In this document: positions 8,428 to 16,700 of the stretch, piece by piece
Numbering within the stretch: position 1 is the first letter of the stretch
Layout of the letters: each line of letters begins with the position of its first letter
NCBI RefSeq assembly: GCF_014282005.1
Contig: NZ_JACFTD010000007.1
Location: forward strand, 1-64,000
Direction of reading: 5' to 3'
DNA from: Sporosarcina sp. BP05
GTDB taxonomy: Bacteria; Bacillota; Bacilli; Bacillales_A; Planococcaceae
Length of the DNA: 64,000 bases
Translations under genes and position numbers: made by a program
The notes under the pieces: generated by a model
The model's input: only the letters and a program-made list of their open reading frames with translations
Database searches by the model: none
What the model was told of the DNA's origin: nothing

Positions 8428-9338
8428 ATGAAAACTTGTTGTATTGTGATAAGAAAGCGACCGATAGATATCGAATAAATGAATTCGGAGATATGTATTG
8501 TAAAGAGGAATGTTATGAAGAAAATGATATTAAATGTATGGATCATTTTCACCCATATATCGATGATTACGAAGCAATACGAAGCGTTTATTTCGAATGG
8601 TTTGATCATTGGGAAGATGAAATAATCGAAAGAGGGAAAAACTTTCAATGAAGTGTTGACGATGTGCTTGATCTTATAGACGAAGAAATAGAACCCTATT
8701 GGGATTACTATATCAAGCAAGGAGATGATGGCGTCTTCGCTCAAGAAATTTATAGATACTATGCAAAGTTCCAACATCCCCAAAGGAAAATACTAAAGTG
8801 GAGACCAGAACGTGATGTTTATTATTATAAGTCTTTTCAATTAGACCATCCTTTACTTAAAAACAAATGGATATCGGGTGAAGAGTTTGTCACCTTTCTT
8901 ACGACTATTCAAGAAATTGAGTTTGCTGAATTATTAAAGGAGCGTTTGCATCCTTACGATGAAATGGCATTTTATTTTGACACGAAAGAAGAGGCAAAAA
9001 ACATTAGTAGAATTTTAGAGGATAATTTTGGCCTGGACCTAATTGATTCCATCTACATTGATAAAGCATATTTATGTGAAGGCGAATGTCACGATATTGA
9101 ACCGATTGCTACTATCAATATGGATCATTTGGACGGATGGTTTTTCTGTGATTCATGCCAAAGCTATTTTCCTGGATTTTTTGCAAAAGAAGAGTTATTG
9201 AAAGAAATTCAATTATATGAAACACAGCCTACAAGAAATGAATTCTACACACGAAAAATAAAACGTTCCTGTCGCTATCATGATGTGGGCTTTCGAATTT
9301 ATCTTAGTTTTAGAATAAATAACACTATATACAGCTAA
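8428..9338 (+). pseudogene. Frameshifted and nonsense-interrupted cysteine-rich protein gene
   Basis: A GAGGG ribosome binding site precedes ATG-AAA-ACT-TGT-TGT at 8428. One missing T around 8443 would join this to the long frame beginning YCDKKATDRYRINEFGD. That frame then meets a single in-frame TGA at 8649-8651 and continues uninterrupted to 9338. The reconstructed protein of about 300 residues has an N-terminal cysteine cluster (CCxC, then CKEEC, probably a zinc ribbon), an acidic, aromatic-rich centre and a second cysteine pair (CEGEC). I do not recognise the family. Two independent lesions indicate a dead gene. Confidence 0.6.
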
Positions 9339-9433
9339 TCCTGGGGATGTTCCGGTACGCATAGTTGAGAAATTATACATCATATAAGAAGCTTCCAAAG
9401 CTACCGAAATTGCATCTATGGAAACTTTGGTGA

Positions 9434-9706
9434 TGTAACTATAGAATACGAACAGATTTCTCAGATCAACAAGGGAAAGAACTTCGCACCTATAATCAAA
9501 AGAAAATCATTTCCCTTCTCACTTGCATGCCCTTGTCCTATTGGAGCGGTTCTTCAAGAGGTTTAATTTCATTTCTAGACAATGTCTTTACAATCCATGT
9601 GACTCCTTTACCCGAGCACGCAGAAATTCTTTTCCGATGGACTGAGGAAATTTGTGATTATAAATTGCATGCGTATTTTGAGCGGAAATCGAATTTTGTT
9701 GAATGA
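9434..9706 (+). pseudogene. Open remnant without a start codon
   Basis: From 9434 to the TGA at 9704 there is an uninterrupted frame of 90 codons with protein-like composition, for example DQQGKELRTYNQKKIISLL, SYWSGSSRGLISFLDNVF and CDYKLHAYFERKSNFVE. No start codon or ribosome binding site is visible and the frame opens at a stop, so it is probably the 3' part of a lost gene. No family recognised. Confidence 0.4.
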
Positions 9707-9727
9707 ATTCACATTCACGAATAGGAG

Positions 9728-9744
9728 TGTGTGGTGCACAGGCA
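9728..9744. repeat. Half-site of the TGTGTGGTGCACAGG motif
   Basis: GTGTGTGGTGCACAGGC matches the arm of the complete palindrome at 10351-10417. Similar half-sites lie at 11755-11771, 18877-18894 and 23785-23800. Confidence 0.45.
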
Positions 9745-9906
9745 GCCATTATTCCAAAAACTTATCCGTACTTGGATAGGAAATAGCGTTTCCGCGTGGT
9801 ATTATTAATGGACTATTAATCGGAAGTATACGGGTCGTCTCAGAATGGAACGAGCAGCTAAGGAAGCTGCTTACTATCACTCATACAAGAGAGGAGGAAG
9901 TAAACA

Positions 9907-10245
9907 ATGGACAAGGAATTAATGGATGCATTAAAATCCATTTTAGATGCTGCGCTGCAGCCGATCCATCTGGAATTGAAAGCCATAGATCAACGGTTTG
10001 ACGGGATGGATGAACGGTTTGATAGTTTGGTAGGCGAGTTAAAGGAATTCCGTGATGAAACGAAGACGGCTCTTCAAGTTATTCAAATCGGACAGCAAGG
10101 TACGCGAACAGAAATGACCCAACGCTTCAATGAAACGAATAAAGGGCTGGACCGACTTGAATCCGATATTGAATTCACATATCAAAAAACGGCGATGCAT
10201 GATTTGAAACTCAACCGGATTGAAAACAATCCTAACGAAAACTAG
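9907..10245 (+). CDS. Short coiled-coil protein
   Basis: A 112-residue hydrophilic protein with a strong GAGGAGGAAG ribosome binding site. It has heptad-like spacing throughout, with repeated FDGMDERFDSL and MTQRFNETNKGLDRLESD segments. This predicts one long coiled coil, with no membrane segment and no cysteine. It resembles the many small coiled-coil hypothetical proteins of Bacillales, but no function is known to me. A hairpin (GAGCAGCT-AAGG-AAGCTGCT) lies in the leader at 9851-9870. Confidence 0.7.
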   Translation: MDKELMDALKSILDAALQPIHLELKAIDQRFDGMDERFDSLVGELKEFRDETKTALQVIQIGQQGTRTEMTQRFNETNKGLDRLESDIEFTYQKTAMHDLKLNRIENNPNEN

Positions 10246-10254
10246 TAATAAAAG

Positions 10255-10417
10255 AGGCACACAAAGGCGAACTATTCACAAGTTCAAATAATGATACAAA
10301 AAATAAAGAAAAACCGCATAGGTATTGATTTATTGGTATTTCTTTTGGCGTGCCTGTGTACCGCACAACTTAAAAACAATTCTGAGTAGTGCCTAAGTTG
10401 TGTGGTACACAGGTGCA
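10255..10417. repeat. Truncated MITE-like element fused to a long palindrome
   Basis: 10255-10335 matches the left half and core of the 145-bp family, including GCGAACTATTCAC and CCGCATAGGTATTGATT, but lacks the outer end. It runs into a separate inverted repeat at 10351-10417: TGCCTGTGTACCGCACAACTTA, and on the other side TAAGTTGTGTGGTACACAGGTGCA, with about 22-base arms. The remaining intergenic sequence to 10591 shows nothing else. Confidence 0.6.
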
Positions 10418-10591
10418 CAAACAATCCCCATACTTACAGCCGTCCAAGTAGATCCATTTTGCTGCAACTTAATGTGTATCGAATCAATTAATTTTAGGAT
10501 CCCGATACAAGGGTAGAATAACTTTTATTTAATGTCGTGCAAGGCTAGTGGCACCTAAAACTAAGATACCTTTTTTAGCGCACTTCAGCAC

Positions 10592-11599
10592 TTAGTTAAA
10601 ATACTCTTCTAAAAACCAATAACAACGTTTTCGTGTTTCTTCAGCACTTACCGAATTGTAAACAGCTGGCTCCCAACTACCACCTTTAAATTCAGTAATT
10701 GCTTCCTCCGCTTTAATATCTCGCGTCTTTATCCATTCACGCTGTGATTTACGCAATGAATTAAAATCTTCATATGATAACTGGACTTTCAGAAGTCCAT
10801 AAATTTCATTTAACTTATCATCCCAAATTTGATATTCATCTATTGTAAAACCAACAATTTGATTATCAGAACCAAACTCCCAAACTCCAGATTCCATTGC
10901 CAGGTCCTCATCAATTTTTTGTAATTGTGACAAGTATATTGAAAACATTCCACCAGTAGTCTTATCAGTCTTACTTATTATATTTTTATTAATTCCTTCT
11001 GAACCATCTAGTATGCTTGAGGTTGATATTACGTCCAGTTGTTCACTAGGTGTCTGCTTCGACTCAACATCACCGACAATAGTATCACTAGTCACAGGAA
11101 CTACATAACCTTGATCACTGTCAGAACTTGATGAACTTTCGGTAAAATTGTAAGGTGTATCGGTGTTATCATCTGTAAATGAAAAGTTACTGAGAAGTTT
11201 CGCTAGGATTGATAGTAAGACGAAACTACTAATAATATATTTCCAGATTGGTTTTCTGTTTTTATGTTCTGTGTCAGGTTGATCTTCAGCATTTACAGTT
11301 TCAGATTCCTCTTTAGCCGAATCGTTCGATTGAAAACGCGTTTCATAGTCTTGCTTCTCTTGATTACCATTGTTGTATTTCAAGTTTTCTATCCCGTTAT
11401 AGATTTTGTCATAATCCCTTCTCATAGATTTATCCATAAGCGTTTCATAAGCAGTATGTAAAATAATAAATTCCGCTTCAGAACCACCCAAATCGGGGTG
11501 AGTATTTTTCGAACCAATTCGGTATGCTTTATGGATTAATTCTGTACTGGCGCGGGGGGAGACACCTAGCAGTTCGTAATAATCAATAAAGTCTTTCAT
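10592..11599 (-). CDS. J-domain / LprI-like membrane fusion protein
   Basis: A 335-residue protein with an unusual combination. Residues 4-65 form a DnaJ-type J-domain with an intact HPD (THPDLGGSEAEF). A polar linker follows, then one membrane segment (about 122-142) and a Ser/Asp-rich spacer. A C-terminal domain (about 220-335) fits the LprI/DUF1311 family: EYQIWDDKLNEIYGLLK, SQREWIKTRDIKAEEA and a closing Cys. The J-domain would face the cytoplasm and could engage DnaK, while the LprI-like domain would lie outside. LprI-family proteins are known as lysozyme inhibitors in some bacteria. I chose the second ATG because AAGGAG is nine bases upstream. Function of the fusion is unknown. Confidence 0.78.
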   Translation of the reverse strand: MKDFIDYYELLGVSPRASTELIHKAYRIGSKNTHPDLGGSEAEFIILHTAYETLMDKSMRRDYDKIYNGIENLKYNNGNQEKQDYETRFQSNDSAKEESETVNAEDQPDTEHKNRKPIWKYIISSFVLLSILAKLLSNFSFTDDNTDTPYNFTESSSSSDSDQGYVVPVTSDTIVGDVESKQTPSEQLDVISTSSILDGSEGINKNIISKTDKTTGGMFSIYLSQLQKIDEDLAMESGVWEFGSDNQIVGFTIDEYQIWDDKLNEIYGLLKVQLSYEDFNSLRKSQREWIKTRDIKAEEAITEFKGGSWEPAVYNSVSAEETRKRCYWFLEEYFN

Positions 11600-11605
11600 A
11601 GGCAT

Positions 11606-11890
11606 TCTCTCCTTGTTCGTTTCATTAGCGATTTCACTCTTACATCTACAATATCGCTACCGTAAAGAAACACGATGTTGATACCTAAACACCCAAAGCC
11701 TTAGACACAGCATCTGTCGGATCCACATAAAACACCGGCTGGACTTTAGTGTTTGTGTGCCTGTGCAACAAACAACAACCAACAATTCAACCAATTGTAT
11801 AAAAAGCCAAAGTTTATTAGATAATCAGTTACCTATCTAAACTCCTTTGCATAAATATGAAATTGGAGTGAATTGTCCGAATACACCCCT
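11606..11890. other. Intergenic region without a recognisable gene
   Basis: This lies upstream of the J-domain gene. Apart from a TGTGTGCCTGTGCAACA half-site at 11755-11771, no coding sequence or strong hairpin is apparent. Confidence 0.4.
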
Positions 11891-11907
11891 ACACAGGTAC
11901 CTGACAC
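11890..11907. repeat. Half-site of the MITE-like element
   Basis: TACACAGGTACCTGACAC-like sequence matching the outer end of the 145-bp family, without a partner. It lies 27 bases past the stop of the small zinc-ribbon gene. Confidence 0.45.
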
Positions 11908-11933
11908 TAATTGTTTCATGCACGGCATTTTTT

Positions 11934-12116
11934 TTACTTACGGAACGCTCTTCTATTCGCATAGTCCACACAGAGTGGGCATACGTTTATCTTTACATTC
12001 TTCTCATTACGATAAACCCTAAAATCCGCCGACTTTCGTTTGCAAAAATAACAAGTCTTGGTTGCAGGCGTAGTAATCTTTGCTATCTTCTCGAAAAACC
12101 TTGTCAAAATAGACAC
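11934..12116 (-). CDS. Small zinc-ribbon protein
   Basis: A 60-residue protein. I chose a GTG start because AGGGGG lies seven bases upstream; a longer frame begins at 12146 but has no ribosome binding site. It has two CxxC knuckles, CYFCKRK and CPLCVDYA, 27 residues apart, as in a small zinc ribbon or treble clef. It is otherwise basic and hydrophilic. Probably nucleic-acid or protein binding; no family name can be given. Confidence 0.55.
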   Translation of the reverse strand: MSILTRFFEKIAKITTPATKTCYFCKRKSADFRVYRNEKNVKINVCPLCVDYANRRAFRK

Positions 12117-12158
12117 TTCAATTCCCCCTACTCGTTTCCTGTACAATTACATGAGTGT

Positions 12159-12413
12159 TCAATATTCTATAGATTCGCGCGTATGCGTTTTAAACGTATC
12201 TGCGGAAGGGTCAAAATAATCTTCTGTGTAATCCAGAACGAATTCATTATTCTCCATATAACCCGCACCCCAAGTGGGATCCATAGTTAACCACTTACGA
12301 TCTACTTTTACTTCCAACCACGGTTGATACGTGAGATTGACGTCAAAACCTGTCGTTCCAACTACATACCTCGATTCCAATCCTGCCGCACGAAGAAGCG
12401 CAACTGCTAGTGA
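12159..12413 (-). pseudogene. Transglutaminase-like C-terminal fragment
   Basis: The frame is open from 12413 down to the stop at 12159 and reads SLAVALLRAAGLESRYVVG, then PWLEVKVDRKWLTMDPTWGA. This fits the His/Asp half of the transglutaminase-like (papain-fold) domain, including the DPTWG aspartate. The catalytic-cysteine half is missing. The reading frame ends exactly where a 145-bp repeat begins at 12414, and beyond the repeat lies the unrelated HNH gene. A 5'-truncated remnant. Confidence 0.7.
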
Positions 12414-12560
12414 GAGGTACCTGTGTCAGACACAAAGGCGAACAATTCACACATCCAAATAATCATACAAGAAATAAAGAAAAAACCGCATAGGTATTGA
12501 TATAATTTGTATTATTATACATTTGTATTGTATTAACTGAATAGTGCCAGACAGGCACCT
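12414..12560. mobile_element. MITE-like element, copy 3
   Basis: Left end AGGTACCTGTGTCAGACAC is identical to copy 1; the right end is GTGCCAGACAGGCACCT; the centre is CCGCATAGGTATTGAT. It sits at the breakpoint of the transglutaminase-like gene. Confidence 0.75.
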
Positions 12561-12584
12561 AACACTACTTGTCGTCAATTTTCA

Positions 12585-13355
12585 CTAAGTATTTTTCAAT
12601 CTGTAAACCTCTTTCAGCTCGGCAATACTTAAACTTTCATCATTTATTTTTCTGTGTAACATCGCATGACAGTTTGGACAAACAGGAACTAGATCTTTTT
12701 TATAATTCACTTTATATGTATCTTCGATTTCATGAAGCGGAACAATATGATGTACATGGATAAAGCCTTTTCCTAATTCACCGTATATTACTTCGAAATT
12801 CATATCACACACACTACAATTATGACCATGCTCTTCAATACTTTTATTGCGAGCGACAGAGCTTCTTTCATATATATTCACAGACACTGTTCGCTTATGT
12901 CCTTCAATTATACCTTCATCAATTTCTTCTGGAAAAATCCCCTCTGCATAATAATCATTAATATTCTTCTCCAAATAACTTCCTAATTCTTCTTTAACTT
13001 TTATTGGACCTTGAGGTGCAGCTTTCAATCCATACTCTTTTAATCTATCTAATGCTAATTTATCGGTATTTACTCGTTCAACGAGTCTGAGTCTAGCATA
13101 TTTCCCTGATATTGATTTCTCATATTCCTCAATGTTAATCCAATATTTTTTGTCATCAGTAATTTTTTCAAATACCAAATCCACTTTTTCTACTACTGTT
13201 TTATACATTACTTTCATATAAGGTTTAGTTGCATAGATGTATACTATATCGCCTACTTGATACTTTGCAGTTTGTCTCCAATCAATGTAACCAAATTCAT
13301 CAAACGCTGCCACGTGATTATACATTTTACCATTTGCAGAAATTAACCATTTCAA
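12585..13355 (-). CDS. HNH endonuclease with PUA/EVE-like N-terminus
   Basis: A 256-residue protein. Residues 1-100 look like an EVE/PUA-type domain (WLISANGKMYNHVAAF, DWRQ, VGDIVYIYATKP), a fold used by some restriction enzymes to recognise modified bases. Residues 175-250 form an HNH nuclease: CSVC, then HVHHIVPLHEI, then CPNCHAMLHR, giving the paired zinc-site cysteines and catalytic His. Its ATG is five bases past the stop of the helicase gene, with an AGGAGGGGG ribosome binding site inside the end of that gene, so the two are co-transcribed. Probably a modification-dependent DNase acting in defence. The EVE assignment is by pattern only. Confidence 0.75.
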   Translation of the reverse strand: MKWLISANGKMYNHVAAFDEFGYIDWRQTAKYQVGDIVYIYATKPYMKVMYKTVVEKVDLVFEKITDDKKYWINIEEYEKSISGKYARLRLVERVNTDKLALDRLKEYGLKAAPQGPIKVKEELGSYLEKNINDYYAEGIFPEEIDEGIIEGHKRTVSVNIYERSSVARNKSIEEHGHNCSVCDMNFEVIYGELGKGFIHVHHIVPLHEIEDTYKVNYKKDLVPVCPNCHAMLHRKINDESLSIAELKEVYRLKNT

Positions 13356-13360
13356 CTAAC

Positions 13361-15295
13361 CTACCCCCTCCTATACCCCTCTCGTCCATCCACCAAATAC
13401 AACGTCTCCTGCCTTTTCTTCCGATAAAACGTAACTTTTTCCAACCGCTCATTCAAATACTCCTGGAGCGCAGAATCCGTGCAATATACAAAACACCCCT
13501 TTTGACCACGCGTCATTAATGTTCTATAGGTATTACGAATAATAGGATCTGCCAATGCATGCGCTTCCTCTGGATTTTCTTTTGCAATCTTTTTTATACC
13601 CTTTAAAGATTGGTCTGTCTTGGCACGTTTTGTGTAATCTGTGATTATTTGTCCGTTTTCATATCGCATGTCATTGCCGATAATGACGCCTACATAGTCA
13701 AACTCCAATCCTTGAGCAGTATGAATACAGCCGGCTTCCCTAACTGAAGAGTTTTCGATTGCCCAGGTGTTTTCTATATTCCAGCTTATTCCGAAGTCGT
13801 GTTCAGGAATGGCGATGTCAAGATGATTAACATCCTGCCGATTTTGCTTTGGCCATTCCCAACAGTAACCTGCCATAACACGGGATTTGTTGTTTCTTCT
13901 ATTAAGTTTTTCAATTTCAGAAAGCATTTCATTGGGGTCTCCAAAAAGTCGAACGTCATAATCCATCCCTAGTTCATGCATATTGGCTGTATTTCTTATT
14001 TGCAATACATCATCCAGCCAGGCGATATAGCCGTCTGACCCATCACAACGGAACTGGGACGTTAGTTCACACGAAATTATGTTAGCTTTGTATTGCTTAG
14101 CATAGTGTTCTATCAAATCGACACTACCAATATCACTTAGTGTGACTTTTTGATTTTCATCAATAAAAAATATTGTGAATTTGGAGCCTTTGATTAGCTC
14201 CTTCACCTGGTTTTCACCTTTATTGCGAAACATGCCTGACTTCTCGTTCAACCGATGTGCTTCATCTACAATCAGTACGTCAAACTCATTTTTCTCAACT
14301 TCTGTAAAACTACCGGATCCTTTAAATAGATTATCAATATGCGTCTTTCTAAAATCACCCTTTAGTTTTGCGGAGTAAATATTACGTGGTGCAGCATTCT
14401 TTGTTACATACATCGCCACTAATCCCTGATCAATTAGTTTTACCATTAAGTTAATGGCAAGAACTGACTTTCCTGTGCCAGGACCCCCTTGCACAATCAT
14501 GACTTGTTTTGTACCAGTTTTAACACTATCCATCGCCTGATGAAACGCCTCTTCAAAGAACACTTTTTGTTCATCAATCATTATGAATTCTTCATTGCCT
14601 TTTAACATACTGTTTAACGCATCTTGCAACGATTTTGAAGGACGGATTTTGCCGTTCTCAATTTGATAGAGTAATTGGTTCCTGTCCCCTATTTTAATGA
14701 ATTTCTTAATAAACGAACGGAGCTTTTCTATTTCACCCTTTGTGAAAACAGGTGCTTTTTCGAGATGTTCCTCATAGTGGACATCCGTCAATGGATCATT
14801 TTCGACTTTTCTATAGTTATGTAGGTATGCACATGGCTTTAATTGGATTTCTTGCTTTTGAACATTTTCATTAAAATCCTCAATCAGCGCTGAATAAGAC
14901 CACGCTTGATAGGACGGATGCGTCATTTCTCGATTCGCTTTACCGACAAACGTTTTGACGATGCCATCCCTTGTGGCAATCTTTTCAACGGTCTCCCACT
15001 GTTTTAATTCCACAATGACCACATGATCCTGATTTCCATCGTTTCCAGCAATTAAAAAATCAATACGTTTAGATGTATTAGGAATATTAAACTCAATTGC
15101 TACTGAAGCATCATTCGGAATTTCTCCGTCTTGCATCACATTGGACATTTTTTGCAATGAATTCTCCCATGAACGAATCTCAGCCTTTGATGTCCGACCA
15201 ATTTTCTCCTGATATGAATTGTATAAGCGGTCTATGAGCAGTTCATTTACAATGTCCCCTACAAATTGCTCTTTTGTAGATTCATATATGATCAT
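13361..15295 (-). CDS. PD-(D/E)XK nuclease-DUF2075 helicase fusion
   Basis: A 644-residue protein of the DUF2075 (Schlafen group 3-like helicase) family. Near residues 70-100 there is a PD-(D/E)XK-like nuclease pattern (RIDFLIAG, then VVIVELKQW). The P-loop QGGPGTGKSVLAINL lies near residue 270 and the Walker B VLIVDEAHRL near 345. Late helicase motifs include IHTAQGLEFDYVGVIIG and, near residue 610, TLMTRGQKGCFVY. It is the first gene of a two-gene unit with the HNH protein. This points to ATP-driven translocation on DNA coupled to cleavage, as in anti-phage systems. Domain calls are solid; the defence role is inference. Confidence 0.82.
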   Translation of the reverse strand: MIIYESTKEQFVGDIVNELLIDRLYNSYQEKIGRTSKAEIRSWENSLQKMSNVMQDGEIPNDASVAIEFNIPNTSKRIDFLIAGNDGNQDHVVIVELKQWETVEKIATRDGIVKTFVGKANREMTHPSYQAWSYSALIEDFNENVQKQEIQLKPCAYLHNYRKVENDPLTDVHYEEHLEKAPVFTKGEIEKLRSFIKKFIKIGDRNQLLYQIENGKIRPSKSLQDALNSMLKGNEEFIMIDEQKVFFEEAFHQAMDSVKTGTKQVMIVQGGPGTGKSVLAINLMVKLIDQGLVAMYVTKNAAPRNIYSAKLKGDFRKTHIDNLFKGSGSFTEVEKNEFDVLIVDEAHRLNEKSGMFRNKGENQVKELIKGSKFTIFFIDENQKVTLSDIGSVDLIEHYAKQYKANIISCELTSQFRCDGSDGYIAWLDDVLQIRNTANMHELGMDYDVRLFGDPNEMLSEIEKLNRRNNKSRVMAGYCWEWPKQNRQDVNHLDIAIPEHDFGISWNIENTWAIENSSVREAGCIHTAQGLEFDYVGVIIGNDMRYENGQIITDYTKRAKTDQSLKGIKKIAKENPEEAHALADPIIRNTYRTLMTRGQKGCFVYCTDSALQEYLNERLEKVTFYRKKRQETLYLVDGREGYRRG

Positions 15296-15600
15296 TTATA
15301 CACCAGCCTTAGTCTTTTAAGTATCAAACTTTTTTTAATCAACATGTTAAATTAGTACCAAAATTCAACTTCCTTATTAATACAATATTACCACATAAAA
15401 AGTTAGTTGTTGGAAGTACTGGCAAAATGATATTCATTTTGAAACTACAACCAATCAAGCTTTGCAAGATGCTTGTATGACAATAATATAAAAATAGGTT
15501 GTCCTTGGTACTAGTCAATTAATTCACCCAAATTGAATCAATTTCATATCTACGAGCCCTTACGGCGCTAATTGTAAAACGACAAGGAAGCCTGTTTAAC
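15296..15600. other. Intergenic region between helicase and dead transposase
   Basis: AT-rich sequence with no open frame of note. It should contain the promoter of the helicase/HNH unit and the left end of the transposase remnant, but no clear terminal inverted repeat is visible. Confidence 0.35.
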
Positions 15601-16504
15601 ATGCAATTTTTATTCGGCTTGGTACCTACCGAACGTTTATATTCAATTTTATCTAGTATTGATATTCATCCAATCCTTGATGTTTTGATGAAAAAGTCTC
15701 GATTCAGACCCAAACAATCACTTAATTACCCCGCAATGATCTATTTGTTAATCATTCGAGTCACCGAGCGCATTCCTTTCATTTAGGACCTAGTAAAGCT
15801 TCACTTTACAGATTTACGATTTAAGGTTTATTGTGGATTCCTGGTATCTGATGAGATTCCATCCGAAGCTTCCTATTCTCGAATGATCACATTGATTAGC
15901 AAATCTGAAGCGCTAGAAATTGTTCACGAAAGGCTGCTTCTTCAGTCGATGTCGGAAGGTTTAGTCTTAGATGAAACAATAACCATTGATGCAACACACG
16001 TTGAAACGTGTGATTAGGCCTCATCTAAATTAGAAATGGGGAATAAAGAAGTACAGTGAAGTAAAGTGCGTATTTTGGTATGGATTCAAGTGCCATCTGG
16101 CAGTTGGGACGAAAATCCAATACCCCCTTTAATCTCTATATTCTTTGGATAATCTTAATGATGGAAAAGCCTCAATCCCATTATTAAGATTATCCAAAGA
16201 ACGCCTGCCATTTTTAAAATCAAGAACATGACATTGAATGCTGGGTACGATTACCAACCAGTTTATCGTAATGTGGCGCAGTCTATCATTGCCTATAATA
16301 AAAAGAACGAACCCGGGTCAACTGGATTTGATAAGTATTTCGCACCAATATACATGCGGGCACACTCCTATCGTTATGACAGCTTCGATGCAAAGTACAT
16401 AACGCTGAAATACACAAGACCAAACGAATGTTAGGACTGCCCATTAGCCAACGACAGTCTATCTAAGAAGGTCTATAATAAGAAATTCACAGACGATTTA
16501 AAAG
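15601..16504 (+). pseudogene. Dead IS1182-like DDE transposase
   Basis: Fragments in order are: an N-terminus (LVPTERLYSILSSIDIHPIL), then FKVYCGFLVSDEIPSEASYS, then a catalytic-Asp region (ITIDATHVETCD) ended by TAG at about 16016, a frameshifted central part, then NAGYDYQPVYRN, SIIAYNKKNEPGSTGF and SYRYDSFDAKYITLKYTRP before TAG at about 16432. The order matches the DDE transposases usually filed under IS1182. Several stops and frameshifts make it non-functional. The 3' third is missing and a MITE copy begins at the break (16505). Confidence 0.75.
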
Positions 16505-16645
16505 AGGTATCTGTGTCAGACACAAAGACGAGGTATTCACAAATTAAAATAATTATACAAAAAATAATGAAGCACCTTATAGGTATCGATTTTTTGTATG
16601 ATTATACATTTTTCGTATTTAATAAATAGTGTCGCGCAGGTTCTT
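16505..16645. mobile_element. MITE-like element, copy 4
   Basis: Starts AGGTATCTGTGTCAGACAC and ends GTGTCGCGCAGGTTCTT; the centre is CCTTATAGGTATCGATT. It lies at the truncation point of the transposase remnant, and its right end is the most diverged of the four. Confidence 0.65.
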
Positions 16646-16700
16646 AAAATTATTTATGGAGAATTTTCAATACCCGGGCGACAAACACTCACTACTGCCC

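Noticed and set aside
8394..8783. Minus-strand 129-codon hydrophobic frame
   Set aside because: Antisense shadow of the cysteine-rich pseudogene; no ribosome binding site.
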